Assembly (NCBI RefSeq): GCF_000975035.1
Contig: NZ_BBRA01000001.1
Coordinates: 1,197,184-1,261,183, forward strand
DNA: 64,000 bases
DNA from: Demequina flava
GTDB lineage: Bacteria; Actinomycetota; Actinomycetes; Actinomycetales; Demequinaceae
Direction: 5' to 3'
Of the stretch, positions 44,464 through 55,200 are shown one piece after another. The position numbers and the translations under genes were made by a program. Each line of letters starts with the position of its first letter. Position 1 is the first letter of the stretch. The notes beneath the pieces were generated by a model. The model saw only the letters and a list, made by a program, of their open reading frames with translations. It did not search any database and was not told the DNA's origin.

Positions 44464-45575
44464 GGGGCGAGGGTACCTGTGCCCTGCGTGTGACTCGCGC
44501 GGATAGCTGGAATGGATCGCACCTCCGTGCCAGAGGCCAAGTCACTGAGCGAACGGCGGTCGCCTCGCACCATCGCGCAGGCCGCATCGGCCATGACCAT
44601 GAGCGGACCCGCGACGGTCGGCGACACGATCATCGGAACCCACCTCACCAAGGCTCGCACCCACACGGCCCACCCGGGCGGCCTGGTGGTCACGGCATCG
44701 GCCCTCACCGGCGCGATGTACATCACGGCCTGGCCCGCGGAAGCCTTGTCTCGCCGCATCGCGGGGATGATCAAGCCCATGACGACACCGGCCGTGATGC
44801 GCGCCGCCCACGTCAGGCCGTCGCTCGCGGGCGTGCGACTTGGGTCGCCGCCAAATAACACGTCCCACGCGACGACTGCGGCCAGTTCTGCTCCGCTCAG
44901 GACGACGAAGCCCACCACCAGGTCGATGCCGACGCCAATGATGCGGCGCATGTATCCCGGCGGGTTCAGATCGGGATCGCGCGGAGGGCGCGTGAAGGAG
45001 AAGACCGCGCCCACGACCGCGGAGATGATGACGCCGATGAGCGCGCCGGTGGTGTTGGCGGCGATGTCGTCAACGTCGAAGCGGCGGTAGGGGCACGGGT
45101 AGATGCCGAAGAAGCCGGTGCCCTGCGACAGCTCAATGAGCCCCGACACCATGAATGACGATGCGACCACGGCGATGCCCGGCCAGCGCGCCGCCTGATG
45201 GAGGAAGAATCCAAACGGCATGAACAGGGCCACGTTCGCCATGACCTGCAAGAAGGTGAAGGAGGTGAGCGCGGCGCGAGTGCCCTCGGCTGCGCGGATC
45301 TGCTGCACGTCGGACACGGAATGACCGATGTCCCATTGCCACGATTCGATCCCGCCGGTGCTGCACAGCAGGTCCGCCTCGGTGGGCAGCGGAAAGACCG
45401 TGAACGCCGCGAGCGCGACGGCGGAGGCGATTAACCCGGCGGCGGCGAACAACGGCCACCCGCGCAGGCGCCCGTAGCGACGCACTGTGCTGGCCAGCAG
45501 CGGGATCGTCGCAAGCGGAATGAGCGCGGCCGTGGCAAAGACGGTCAGCATCGCGCTCGAGTAGTACAGGTTCAC
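44460..45575 (-). CDS. VanZ-like and RDD domain membrane protein
   Basis: A 371-residue membrane protein. Residues about 1-185 form a VanZ-like domain (NVALFMPFGFFLH and ELSQGTGFFGIYPCPYRRFDVDDIAANTTGALIG), followed by an RDD domain (RRIIGVGIDLVVGF...) from about 215. The fusion is common in actinobacteria; VanZ-like proteins have been linked to teicoplanin tolerance elsewhere but function here is unknown. The GTG at 45575 has TAGGCT 7 nt upstream, indicating a leaderless start. It is coupled to the ATP-grasp gene. Confidence 0.85.
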   Translation of the reverse strand: MNLYYSSAMLTVFATAALIPLATIPLLASTVRRYGRLRGWPLFAAAGLIASAVALAAFTVFPLPTEADLLCSTGGIESWQWDIGHSVSDVQQIRAAEGTRAALTSFTFLQVMANVALFMPFGFFLHQAARWPGIAVVASSFMVSGLIELSQGTGFFGIYPCPYRRFDVDDIAANTTGALIGVIISAVVGAVFSFTRPPRDPDLNPPGYMRRIIGVGIDLVVGFVVLSGAELAAVVAWDVLFGGDPSRTPASDGLTWAARITAGVVMGLIIPAMRRDKASAGQAVMYIAPVRADAVTTRPPGWAVWVRALVRWVPMIVSPTVAGPLMVMADAACAMVRGDRRSLSDLASGTEVRSIPAIRASHTQGTGTLAP

Positions 45576-45582
45576 ACCGGTC

Positions 45583-45588
45583 AGCCTA
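45583..45588 (-). promoter_or_regulatory. Leaderless -10 element of the VanZ-RDD gene
   Basis: TAGGCT on the minus strand, 7 nt before the GTG start; no ribosome site. Confidence 0.5.
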
Positions 45589-45607
45589 GGTGGGTTACCT
45601 GTGAAGA

Positions 45608-45618
45608 GGGCCGATGCT
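45608..45618 (+). repeat. Iterated GGGCCGATGCT element
   Basis: Exact copy upstream of the VanZ-RDD promoter, in a 287-bp gap full of inverted repeats. Confidence 0.75.
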
Positions 45619-45667
45619 ACGGCTGGGATCCAGGGTGGGTGGCGGCGGGAGCGGCCGGAATGATCCG

Positions 45668-45707
45668 GCATCGGCGCCTCGGGGGGAGGGTCGGGAGGCG
45701 CCGATGC
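45668..45707. terminator. Hairpin made of two inverted near-copies of the iterated element
   Basis: GCATCGGCGCCTC (45668-45680) and GAGGCGCCGATGC (45695-45707) are perfect 13-bp arms with a 14-nt loop, downstream of the minus-strand MFS gene. Each arm contains GCCGATGC of the iterated element. Confidence 0.55.
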
Positions 45708-45720
45708 TCGGAAGTGTGGC

Positions 45721-45758
45721 GGCTCGGGCGACCTAGTCCCCGGATGATCACCCGAGCC
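45721..45758. repeat. Second inverted repeat in the MFS-VanZ gap
   Basis: GGCTCGGG and CCCGAGCC are 8-bp arms around 22 nt; the match extends three more bases inward with one G-T. Could be an operator or part of a termination region for the MFS gene. Confidence 0.4.
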
Positions 45759-45862
45759 ACTTCTTTGTCGGTGACCTCTGCGTCACCTGACGACACTTGA
45801 AGACTATGGCGCGGTGGGGCCCGAAACCTGGGCCCTTGGTCCCCTATCAGGGGTGATGTGCA

Positions 45863-47146
45863 TCACACATTGGGCGGGACCGGCGGAGTGTCCACCCAGC
45901 CCTCCGCTGCGTGCATGCTCGGCGGATCCGCGTCCTCCGTGGGTGCACCCTTGCGTTCGGTGCCCTTGCGAACAATGGGCGCGGTGATGAGTGCGATGCC
46001 GAACATCGCTATCGCGGCACCCGCTGCGAGGAACAGGCCCGCCTGTGCGTCGATGTGGTCGACGAGGTAGCCGCCTGCCCACGCGCCAAAGCTCACGCCA
46101 ACGCCCTGGCCAATGCGCAGCCAGCCCATGCCTTCGGTGATCTGGTCGCGGCGCACCACGCGCTGGACGACCGTGTCGCAATTGGTCAGGGTGGGTGCGA
46201 TCGCGACACCTGCGAAGAAGCCAATCGCCCCCAGCATGAGGAGATTCACCGAGAGGGTGAGGACGCTCATGCCCAGAGCGAGCATCGCGGTTCCGATGAT
46301 GAGGCGCTTCCACAGCGGAGTCTTCCAGTGGCGGGTGCCGTAGTAGAGCCCGCCGGCGAACGATCCAAATGCGAGCACTCCGAGTGCGAGTCCAGACCAG
46401 CCCTTGTGGCCCATCTCCTCGGAGAACGCGACGATCGAGATGTCGAGCGCGCCGAACATGATGCCGAGCCCCAGTGCGACGAAGGTGACGGCGATGATGG
46501 CCGGCGGGATCTTGAGGCCGAGGCTCGCGCCGCTGTGCACGGGGCGTGGCGGCGGTTCGGTTGAACGCTGGGAGAGGAGGAACGCCAGTCCGATGAGCAT
46601 CGCGGAGGTCGACACGACGATGCCGGCGCCGGACCACACGGTCGTGGCGAGGATCGTGGCAAGGGCGGGGCCAGAGATGAACAACACCTCGTCCAGCGCG
46701 CCCTCGAGCGCGAACGCGGTGTGAATGTCCTCATCCGAGTCGAGCATGTGCGACCAGCGTGCGCGCGTCAGAGATCCCAGTGGTCCCTGGAACGACGCGA
46801 GAATCACCGCGATCCACAGCACCCATTCGGGTTCGCCGTTCATCGCCGCCCACACGCCGAGCGTCGCACCCACCGTGTGCGCCATCGCCAACGGAATCAT
46901 GGCTGCACGCTGGCCGAACTTGTCCGCGAGTCTGCTGGTCGGCACGGTCTGTAGCGCCCAGCACAGGATGCCAATCGCGGCGACGCGGCCGGCCATCTCG
47001 TAGGAGTCGTACTCGATTTGCACCATGAGGATGAACGAAATGTTGAACATCGACATGGGCAGGCGCGACAACAAGCCTGCAAAGGCGAAGGCCTTGGCGC
47101 CGGGGCGGCTCAGAATTGAGCGGTAGGGATCGAGCACACTCGCCAT
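45863..47146 (-). CDS. MFS transporter (second paralog)
   Basis: A 427-residue major facilitator with twelve hydrophobic segments. Its start DPYRSILSRPGAKAFAFAGLLSRLPM and VQIEYDSYEMAG align with the MFS at 27619-29229, but the long coiled-coil tail is missing, replaced by a short acidic tail. The ATG at 47146 has an AGGTGAG site. Transported compound unknown; no drug-specific motif was identified. Confidence 0.88.
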   Translation of the reverse strand: MASVLDPYRSILSRPGAKAFAFAGLLSRLPMSMFNISFILMVQIEYDSYEMAGRVAAIGILCWALQTVPTSRLADKFGQRAAMIPLAMAHTVGATLGVWAAMNGEPEWVLWIAVILASFQGPLGSLTRARWSHMLDSDEDIHTAFALEGALDEVLFISGPALATILATTVWSGAGIVVSTSAMLIGLAFLLSQRSTEPPPRPVHSGASLGLKIPPAIIAVTFVALGLGIMFGALDISIVAFSEEMGHKGWSGLALGVLAFGSFAGGLYYGTRHWKTPLWKRLIIGTAMLALGMSVLTLSVNLLMLGAIGFFAGVAIAPTLTNCDTVVQRVVRRDQITEGMGWLRIGQGVGVSFGAWAGGYLVDHIDAQAGLFLAAGAAIAMFGIALITAPIVRKGTERKGAPTEDADPPSMHAAEGWVDTPPVPPNV

Positions 47147-47178
47147 GCTCTCACCTGGCAGGACCGGCCGCTTGCCAG

Positions 47179-48021
47179 TTAGCGGGGTGCGGGAGGCTCT
47201 TCCGGAGTGGCCGCGGTGGCGCTAAGCATTCCCGGCCCTGACGCATCCGGGTCCGTGGTGGGATCCGGTAGTGCATTGCGTCGGGAGGCCCGGCGGTCCT
47301 GGATGACAAGTGCGGTCGCGCCGCCAATGATGATTGCGAAGCCGGCGATCACTGCGACCCACGTGAGAATCGTGCCCCACGGAATTGACCCTTGGGCGTC
47401 TGCGACGATGCGGATCTCAGGTGTCGTGGCAAGGTCCGCGATGCCGAGCGAGACCGTGTTGCCGGAGATCTCTCCAGCGGTGGCTTCGCGGACGGGTCCG
47501 GGGAACGTGAAGGTGGCGTGCACGTCGACTGCGGACTCCACGAGCTCGAGTTGGCTAGGCCCCACCGCTAAGAGTGCAAGCGCGTCATCGCTGGACTGGG
47601 TGACTGACACGATGTACATGCCGTCGACGAGTTCCACGGAAGCGCTGGCCCCGACTGTCCCCAGGACCTCATCCGAGGCCTCCGCGAATGCGTCGATCGG
47701 CATATCTGTCAGCGTGAGTTCGAGGCCTTCGAGTTCGCCGTCGTCGTAATCGGCCAGCTCGATCTGACCTGGGTACTCCTCTTGCAGAGCGAGGAACTCC
47801 GGCGACTCATCCAGTCCCTCGACGACTGAGTCGACATCGAAGCCGAGCCTCTCCGTCAGGTCATCGGCGACAGAGTCTTCATAGGCGACCACCGCACGCT
47901 GCGAGAAGGTCTCATCCTCGCCGAACGTGGTGTCCGCGGTGGCTTTGACGCACCCCGTGAGGGCTACTGCGACGGCCACCGCACCGACCACGCGGGCGAG
48001 GGTGCGAACGGACCTCGTCAC
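47179..48021 (-). CDS. LppM-like lipoprotein with C-terminal membrane helix
   Basis: A 280-residue protein with lipobox VALTGC (Cys24), a beta-rich outer domain, and a membrane helix near residues 212-238 followed by a basic, Pro-rich tail. The plan matches the LppM (DUF3153) group and the neighbouring paralog. The GTG start overlaps the paralog's stop (GTGA). Mycobacterial LppM affects surface lipids and phagocytosis, but transfer of that role is not justified. Confidence 0.78.
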   Translation of the reverse strand: MTRSVRTLARVVGAVAVAVALTGCVKATADTTFGEDETFSQRAVVAYEDSVADDLTERLGFDVDSVVEGLDESPEFLALQEEYPGQIELADYDDGELEGLELTLTDMPIDAFAEASDEVLGTVGASASVELVDGMYIVSVTQSSDDALALLAVGPSQLELVESAVDVHATFTFPGPVREATAGEISGNTVSLGIADLATTPEIRIVADAQGSIPWGTILTWVAVIAGFAIIIGGATALVIQDRRASRRNALPDPTTDPDASGPGMLSATAATPEEPPAPR

Positions 48022-48995
48022 TTGTCTCGGGGTTCCTCGGGGCTGTCGGGCGCGTCGTCGGCATCGTTCGCGTTCTCGGCGCCGGGCGTGTCCGTGCCTT
48101 CCGCGTCGGTGCTTGCCTCATCGCTGTTCGCCACCGGCTCGACGTCCGCGAGGGGCTCAGTGAGCTCCGGAGTGGGTGCCACGGGCGCGACCTCAACTGG
48201 CTCGCTTTCAGCGCTCGTATCGGGAGTGAACTGCGTGCTCGCTAGGTCAGCGGGTGCGGGGATGATCGGCTGGCCGGGTGCGGCGCCGACGGCAGGCTGC
48301 TCTGTCCCAGTCTCATCGGTGACTGGTGCGCCCTCGGTGACCGCAGCATCGGCCCCATCCGACTTCTTGCCGCGCAAGGTGAGCCACAACACAATGCCAA
48401 CCAGCACTCCAAGGGCGAGACCCACGACGGCGATGATCCATACGGGGAACGATGCGTCCTTCTGTGCCGAACCGCGCGCGTAGACGGGCTCGTCCATTTC
48501 GAAGAGGTTCCACGTGACCGTGGTGCCCTCGAGCGTGCCGTTGCTCTCGTGGACCGTGCCGGGGAAGGTCACGGACATGGTGGCCTCTGCCGTCTCGGGC
48601 AGCTGCGAGAGGTCGGTGCCTTCGTTGAAGGGTGCATCACTTTCGACGACGTAGTCATCTTCGTCGCGGTAGATCTGCATGCCGTCGGTCGTGGCACCAA
48701 ACTCTTCAAGCGGCTGGTTTTCGAAGGAGGTCTTCTGGCCGATGTAGCCGTCAGCGTTATATTCCTCGACCGTCCCGCCAGGGAAGTCCGACTCCGTGTC
48801 GGCGAACATTTGCTCGGCCAACTCTTCATCACTGAGCCCGAGCGATTCGCCCGTGCCCTCTTCGACGGCCATGAGCACTGAGCCGCTCATGGTGTCGTCT
48901 GGATTGAGGGTCAGGTCCATGTCGATCTTCATGCAGCCGGCAAGCGCCAGCACGGAAACGATCGACAGCGCGAGCGCGCGGGCAGTGGTCTTCAT
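48018..48995 (-). CDS. LppM-like lipoprotein with long acidic tail
   Basis: A 325-residue lipoprotein with lipobox LALAGC (Cys21; GCMKIDMDLTLNPDDTMSG is the LppM-type start), an outer beta domain to about 180, a membrane helix (about 185-208, WIIAVVGLALGVLVGIVLWL) and a cytoplasmic Ala/Pro/Glu/Asp-rich tail of over 100 residues. It is upstream of and coupled to the second LppM-like gene, and divergent from the giant surface protein at 49205. Confidence 0.8.
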   Translation of the reverse strand: MKTTARALALSIVSVLALAGCMKIDMDLTLNPDDTMSGSVLMAVEEGTGESLGLSDEELAEQMFADTESDFPGGTVEEYNADGYIGQKTSFENQPLEEFGATTDGMQIYRDEDDYVVESDAPFNEGTDLSQLPETAEATMSVTFPGTVHESNGTLEGTTVTWNLFEMDEPVYARGSAQKDASFPVWIIAVVGLALGVLVGIVLWLTLRGKKSDGADAAVTEGAPVTDETGTEQPAVGAAPGQPIIPAPADLASTQFTPDTSAESEPVEVAPVAPTPELTEPLADVEPVANSDEASTDAEGTDTPGAENANDADDAPDSPEEPRDK

Positions 48996-49204
48996 AGGTC
49001 AAGCCAACCACAGGGTGAGGACAATCGCTGGACCGCTTCATACAGGTAGGGAGTTGCTCACGACGATTGTGTATTCATTGGCGGCTCCGACAATGGGATC
49101 TGCCACGTACGTGACCCGCTTGCGGATGTCGGCTACCGTGTGGAGAGATCCGTGTGCGCACGCGCACTGGACAATTTGAGTGGGGTGCAGTTGTAGTGGT
49201 GGGG

Positions 49205-52200
49205 ATGCGTAAGACTCTGGCGACGGCGCTAGTTGGTCTGATGGCCACGACTGGTGTCGTGACGATGGCAACAACTGCGGCAGCGGACCCCGAGCCCGCC
49301 AACGTGTCCTTGGTGAAGACTGGTCCAACCGACCCCGTTGTTCCCGGGGAGACGTTCAACTACACGATCACCGTCCAGTGCTCGTACCCCGTGCTGAACT
49401 CCGGCTGTTTCGACGCTCAGGTGGTAGACGTCGTCCCCGCACCGTTCGAAGTTGCTGGCGACCCCATCGTGACATCGACGGGCAACAGCATCACCGCGAG
49501 CCACGACACGGGCGCGAATAGCGCCACGGTTGAGTTCATGACCGATTTTACCAGCGCCGATGGCGGATCCGGCATGCTTGGCGGCACCACCGCAACCATC
49601 AGCATTCCGGTTACGGTGCCCGATGACGTGAGCTTCGACGACGCCGAGACTCCCATCACGAACACCGCGACGATCTTCGCAAGCAACCCCGACACCTCGG
49701 ATGCCTCGGGCAGCGCCGATGTCACCATTGAGGTGCCGCTGGAACTCGATACCTCGACGACGAAGTCGTTTGATCCAGCCGAGGACATCGCCACCCCCGG
49801 GACTGAGACAACGATCAGTATCGACTCGACCAACAATTCCAACGGTGGCGCCGAGAGCATGGTCGTGTCCGACCCCGTGGACCCGTCCGCATCGCCGAAC
49901 CCCTTCGACTCACTTCAACTCAGTTCCATCACCTTGACGGACATTCCGGCGGGTGCGGATACCGCACAGGTTGAGGTGTACGTGAATGGGGCCTGGGTGC
50001 CAGTGGGATCGGCAATCGATGTGTCCGGTGGTGGGCCCATCACCGTCGACCTGACCGGCGTGACTGCCGAGGACGTACGTGGCGTTCGCGTCACCTACTC
50101 GGACGACGGCACTGCGCCGCTGATTGCCGCAGACGCCACGAGCAGCATCGACGTTGGTGTCACGCAGCGGGACCTCGGCGATGTCGACGGCGATGTCGTC
50201 GTGGCCAATGATGCAAGCACGGAAGTAAACCGCGATGACGACTCCGCCTCCTCAACGGGCGATGCCGACTACACGATCCACACCAACGTTCCCGAGGTCG
50301 CGGCTGACAAGTCCTTCGACCCCAACCAGGTGCTTCACGGAGACAGTTCCACAGCGACGATCAGCGCCGGCGTGTCGGGTGACCTTCCGGTTGAATCGCT
50401 GACGGTGACCGAGCCCAGCAATGGTGACTTCTCGGCGGCGATGAGCTTCGAGAGCATCGGGGCGGTGACGTGGCCGGCTGGGGCGGATGAGGCCTCCATT
50501 ACCTACACAACCACTAACGGCACCGAGGGCGCGTTCTCCTTTGCCGATGGGGCGATTCCCCAAGCGCCAAGCGACCCGGATGCCGTTTTGTCGTTTGAGA
50601 TCGTCTTTACCGATACCGACGGCTCCGGCATCACCTCAGACTCGGACGCGTCCTTCAGCTTCGACGTAGGTACTGACCCCGAGGACACCGCTGCTCAGAC
50701 TCCCTTGGTGAACGAGGCGACCGTCGAGGGTGAAACCGAACAAGGTGCCACGGACACGGCTACCGATGACGACACGCTCTTCGCGTATGACAAGCACCTT
50801 GACCCAACTGCGGGCAAGTCCATCGCGCCATCGCAGATTCTCGGTCGGGACGGAGAGTGGGCGGTGCTTGAACTCTCCGGCGGCACCGCGCCCGCGCCTG
50901 TTGATGGCAACACCGATGACCCCTACTCGTCGACGAATGCGGACGAGATCGTGGTCCAGGATCCCGCTCCGGTTCCCGGTTCGGGCTCCGATGCGCCAGA
51001 CCCCAACGACGAGTTCTGGACCTACTTTCATCCTTCAGAAATCACCAACGTCTCGGTTCCAGCCGATGCTTCACTCACTATCGAGTATTGGGACGGCACC
51101 CAATGGGTCGAGTTGGCAGGTCCGTTCCAAGGTCCGCAGACCGTCAACGTACCGATTGACGGTGATCCAGCACCCGAAGACGTCGGTGGTCTGAGGTTCA
51201 ACTACGAATACACAGGCACGGACCCCGATGGGGGCTTCCCCCCGGGAACGACGGTCCAGCCAAATGTCGTGATGAACTTCGATCCGTCGAACGTTGACCC
51301 TGCCGATTGGCCGCTCACGATCGAGAACTGTTCCGGAGCCGCTGCGTCAACAGACGAGGGTGTGGAGTCAGGCGACTCTGACCCCGCGTGCGCGGAGATT
51401 GAGGTCCTCGAACCGAACACAGGCGGCGGCCCGTCGATCACGAAGAACATCGCGCAAGAGACCATCCCGGCACGCTCGCACGATCGCGCGAATGTCAACC
51501 TGCACTGGTCAACCGGTGGCGAGTCCGGTGTCGAGAGTTTCACCCTGACGGACGAGTCTGACCCGCCCGGTGCGCTCACCGGCTCGTTCTACGATGCCTT
51601 TGATCTCGTTGCGATTGGCGAGATCACGACGACCAACGATCCCCTCATTGCATACGATGCCGTTGACGCCGTGCTGATCCACAACGGCACTGACTGGGTT
51701 GTTCCGCAAAACTCGCCGTGTGGCGACCTCGAAGACAACGGCGCGCATGAGGACGATTGTGCAGGAGGGATGGACCGCATCAACCTCACCGCAGCGGAGC
51801 GGGCGACCACGGTTGGCGTGCAGATTGTCTTCGTCGAGTACACCGACGCTCGAGGCGCTGCCGACGCTCCTCCTATCGGATCCGGAGTCGCCCGGTCGAT
51901 CGATCCGCGCCCCGTCTCCCTGGTCTTTGAGCTCCGTGACTGGACTCGCTCCACGTATGTGGACGCCGACAACCCCGGTGACCCCGTGACCGGATACGAC
52001 CTGTACAACACCGCGGACGCCGGAATCGTCAGGAACAGCGCCACGGGCGTGGCTGACTACATCGACACTTCAATCCCTGATGCGGAGTCGTCGAACAGCG
52101 ACATCATCGACATCCTTGATGTCGATCTCGGTGTGACAGGTTCGAAGACGTGGGACGGCGGCCCTGTCGGCATCCCGCCTGAGAACACGGACCTCACGGC

Positions 52201-55200
52201 GTACCCGAAGACGCGCATCACGCTGTCGGCTACGAACGACTCCGGTGAGGCCTTTGTTGACTCGATGACTATCGAGGACATCCCGGTGCACCCTGCCGCG
52301 GACGATTCCGAGATCCTCATGGGCGATGTGTTCAACATCCTCGCGATTGACCAGGTGACCTGGCCCGCGGGCGCCACCGAGGCAGAGGTCGTGAGGTACG
52401 ACATCGACGGTGACCCGATCGACGTGGTTTTTGGAACCGTCTTAGACCCACTCGTTATCTATCCAGATGACGTCCCATCGTGGACCGCTACGGACCTCGC
52501 GAACACGACGGGCTTTTCAATCACGTTCAAGGGACGGATCGAGCCGCAGGCCGTGGGCGGTATTTCCGCGTTGCTTCAACTGCGTGAGACGGACCGTTTC
52601 CGCAACGACCAGGCTCTCGCTGACAACGAACAGTTCTACAACGGAGCTACTGCCAACAACGACGGCGTCGTTTCCGTCGAAGACGCTGCGCGAAACCCCG
52701 CGACCGAGGACACTCCCACAGAGGCCGTCGAGGATGATGTCCTGCTCGAGACATTCGATATCGGCATCGTCGTAGACAAGACATTCGGTGCCAATGCCAC
52801 GGACCAGGGACCGGAATACACCGAGACCGAGCCTGCGCGCGAAGAGTTCCTCATGACGTTGAGTGCGCAACCGACGTTGGGAGCGCGCCCCAACTCGATG
52901 ACTGTGATCGATGTGGATCCCAGCTTCTGGAATGCGTACGAGTTCGTGCGCTTTGACGACAGCTTCTCTCTTGAGCAGCCCATCGAACAGGTCCAGGTCT
53001 ACGCCTGCTCTGGCACTACCTTCACGGGTGCGCTAAACGGTGCCCTGACGTCCGGTGGGTGTGACGCTGATGCGCTCCTCGCAGACGCATTCGCAGCAGG
53101 CCCGGCTGGCGCGACACCGGAACTGCCGGCTGGCCTTGCCCCCACCGACGTCCAAGGACTCGCACTGGTCTTCTCCTCGACAGATGCGTGGGAAGACCCG
53201 TGGAATCCCCTTCAAGAGATTCCGATAGTCGTGCAACGCCGCGAAACCATGTTGACGGGCGACGCGCCACCGACGGACCTCGATGGGAATCTGCCGGCGC
53301 CTGCCGAAAATGGCCCAGAAGCGGCCGCAGGCCACTGGGAGAACACCGTCGAGGGCACTATCGCCGCGGCGATCACGTCAGGCGGACAGGTCACGGAAGA
53401 TGCGGACCCCACGACGGCCGACGTGATCTACGCTCACTCGTTGACATCTGTGGCCGTGGAAAAGTCGCCCCATGACTCGGCTCTTGCAGCTGCTGGCGTG
53501 ACCGAGTTCAGCCTCACTTTTATCAATGACGGCGACACTCCGATCTTCAATCCGGTGTTCACCGACACGCTTCCAGTCGACGGCGATGGTGATCCGATTC
53601 TGCTGATCAACCCGTTGCCGGAGACGAACGGAGAGAGCCCCTACTCATTCACCTTGGATTCCTCTGCGGGGGACCCACTTCCGGCTCCATGGACCGAGCT
53701 TCCGGTCTCGACCGATGACGGACTCGTGATCGTTGAAGACCCGGAGGGAGCTCCTACTGAGATCACGTTTAGCTTCCCTGACGGGAGCGCACTTTCCGTG
53801 GGCGAGAGCTACACGATCACGATTTCCATGGTGACTCAGGCTGGCTACCCGGCCAACACGAACTTCACCAACACCGCCACTGTCGAGGGCGACAGGCCAA
53901 TCGACACCTGTAACTCCACGGATACCGGCGGCACGGCGACAGAGTGCTCGACCGATGCCACCAACTCCGTTGCCTCAGGCGGCGCGATTCGTTCTGGCAA
54001 GTTCGTGAAGGCTGATGACGACTCCCTGGGTGTCATTTCTACTGTTGCCGGCACGGAGTGTGCCCCGGGAACGGGAACTCTGACCGCTGGCTTTTATGGA
54101 CCGCCGTGTGCTCCGCTGACGGCCCCAGGAGACTACGAGACGTGGCGATTGGTGCTCCAGAACTCGGGCAACGTGCCGCTGAGTCAGTTGGTCGCGATCG
54201 ACCGCCTTCCGACCCCTGGTGACACGACGGTGGTGGGCGACTTGGACCGCGGCTCGCAGTGGACGCCGATCTTGACCGACCCCGAGCTCTCGAGCCAGTG
54301 GCTCGAGGCAGATGGGACTCCCGTGACTGTGTCCGGAGCGAGTATCGAGGTGTTCGCAACGACGGATGCGGATATTTGCGACGACGACCTCACCCCCGGT
54401 GGTGTGACCTGTCTGCCGGCCGACTGGCAGCCTGTCGCGGACTTTGGCGGAGACTACTCGTCGGTGACCGCACTCAAGGTGGTTGCTACGTTCCCTGAGG
54501 ACAACCCGATGCTGCCAACGCAGGTGGTGTCTGTCGATGCGCAGTCCATAACACCCGCGTACCCGGAGACCGCCGGGGTGGAGAACCCCATCGCGTACAA
54601 CTCGGTCGCCACCGGCGCCACGACGGCAGAGGACAACCCTCAAGACATCGTTCCCACAGAAGGCAACAAGGTGGGTATCGCGCTCGCCACGGGCCCAATG
54701 TCTTTCGTGAAGGAAACCACGGGCGATGGCGCGGATCAGTACGCCCCTGAGACCTTCGAGGTCACGGTGGTGTGCACCTCGCTCGGCGAGGAGATCTACC
54801 GCGACACGGTCACGGTCTCGGCGAACACCCCGTACGAGGTCGACAACCTTCCGGTTGGCTCGGAATGCACGATGGAAGAGGGCAACAACGGTCAGTGGAC
54901 GTCGATGGCGGACACGGCAGTTGTGGTTCCAGAATCTGAGGCGAGTAGCAACGGAAGCCCTGTCGTGACCTTGACGAATGACTACCCTCTGGCGTCGCTT
55001 GATGTCAGCAAGTTCGTCATCGGTACACAGGGAGGTGGTCAGGCAGACCCCAGCGATGCTGGGCCGTTCGGCATGTTCGTTTCCTGCTTTGCCTTCGACG
55101 GCACTCCTGTGCAGGCAGACGATGACGGAACGGCGACGCCTATGGTGTTCTTCCTGCGGCACGACGAGACTAAGACCTTGACCGGGCTGCCCGCAGGCGC

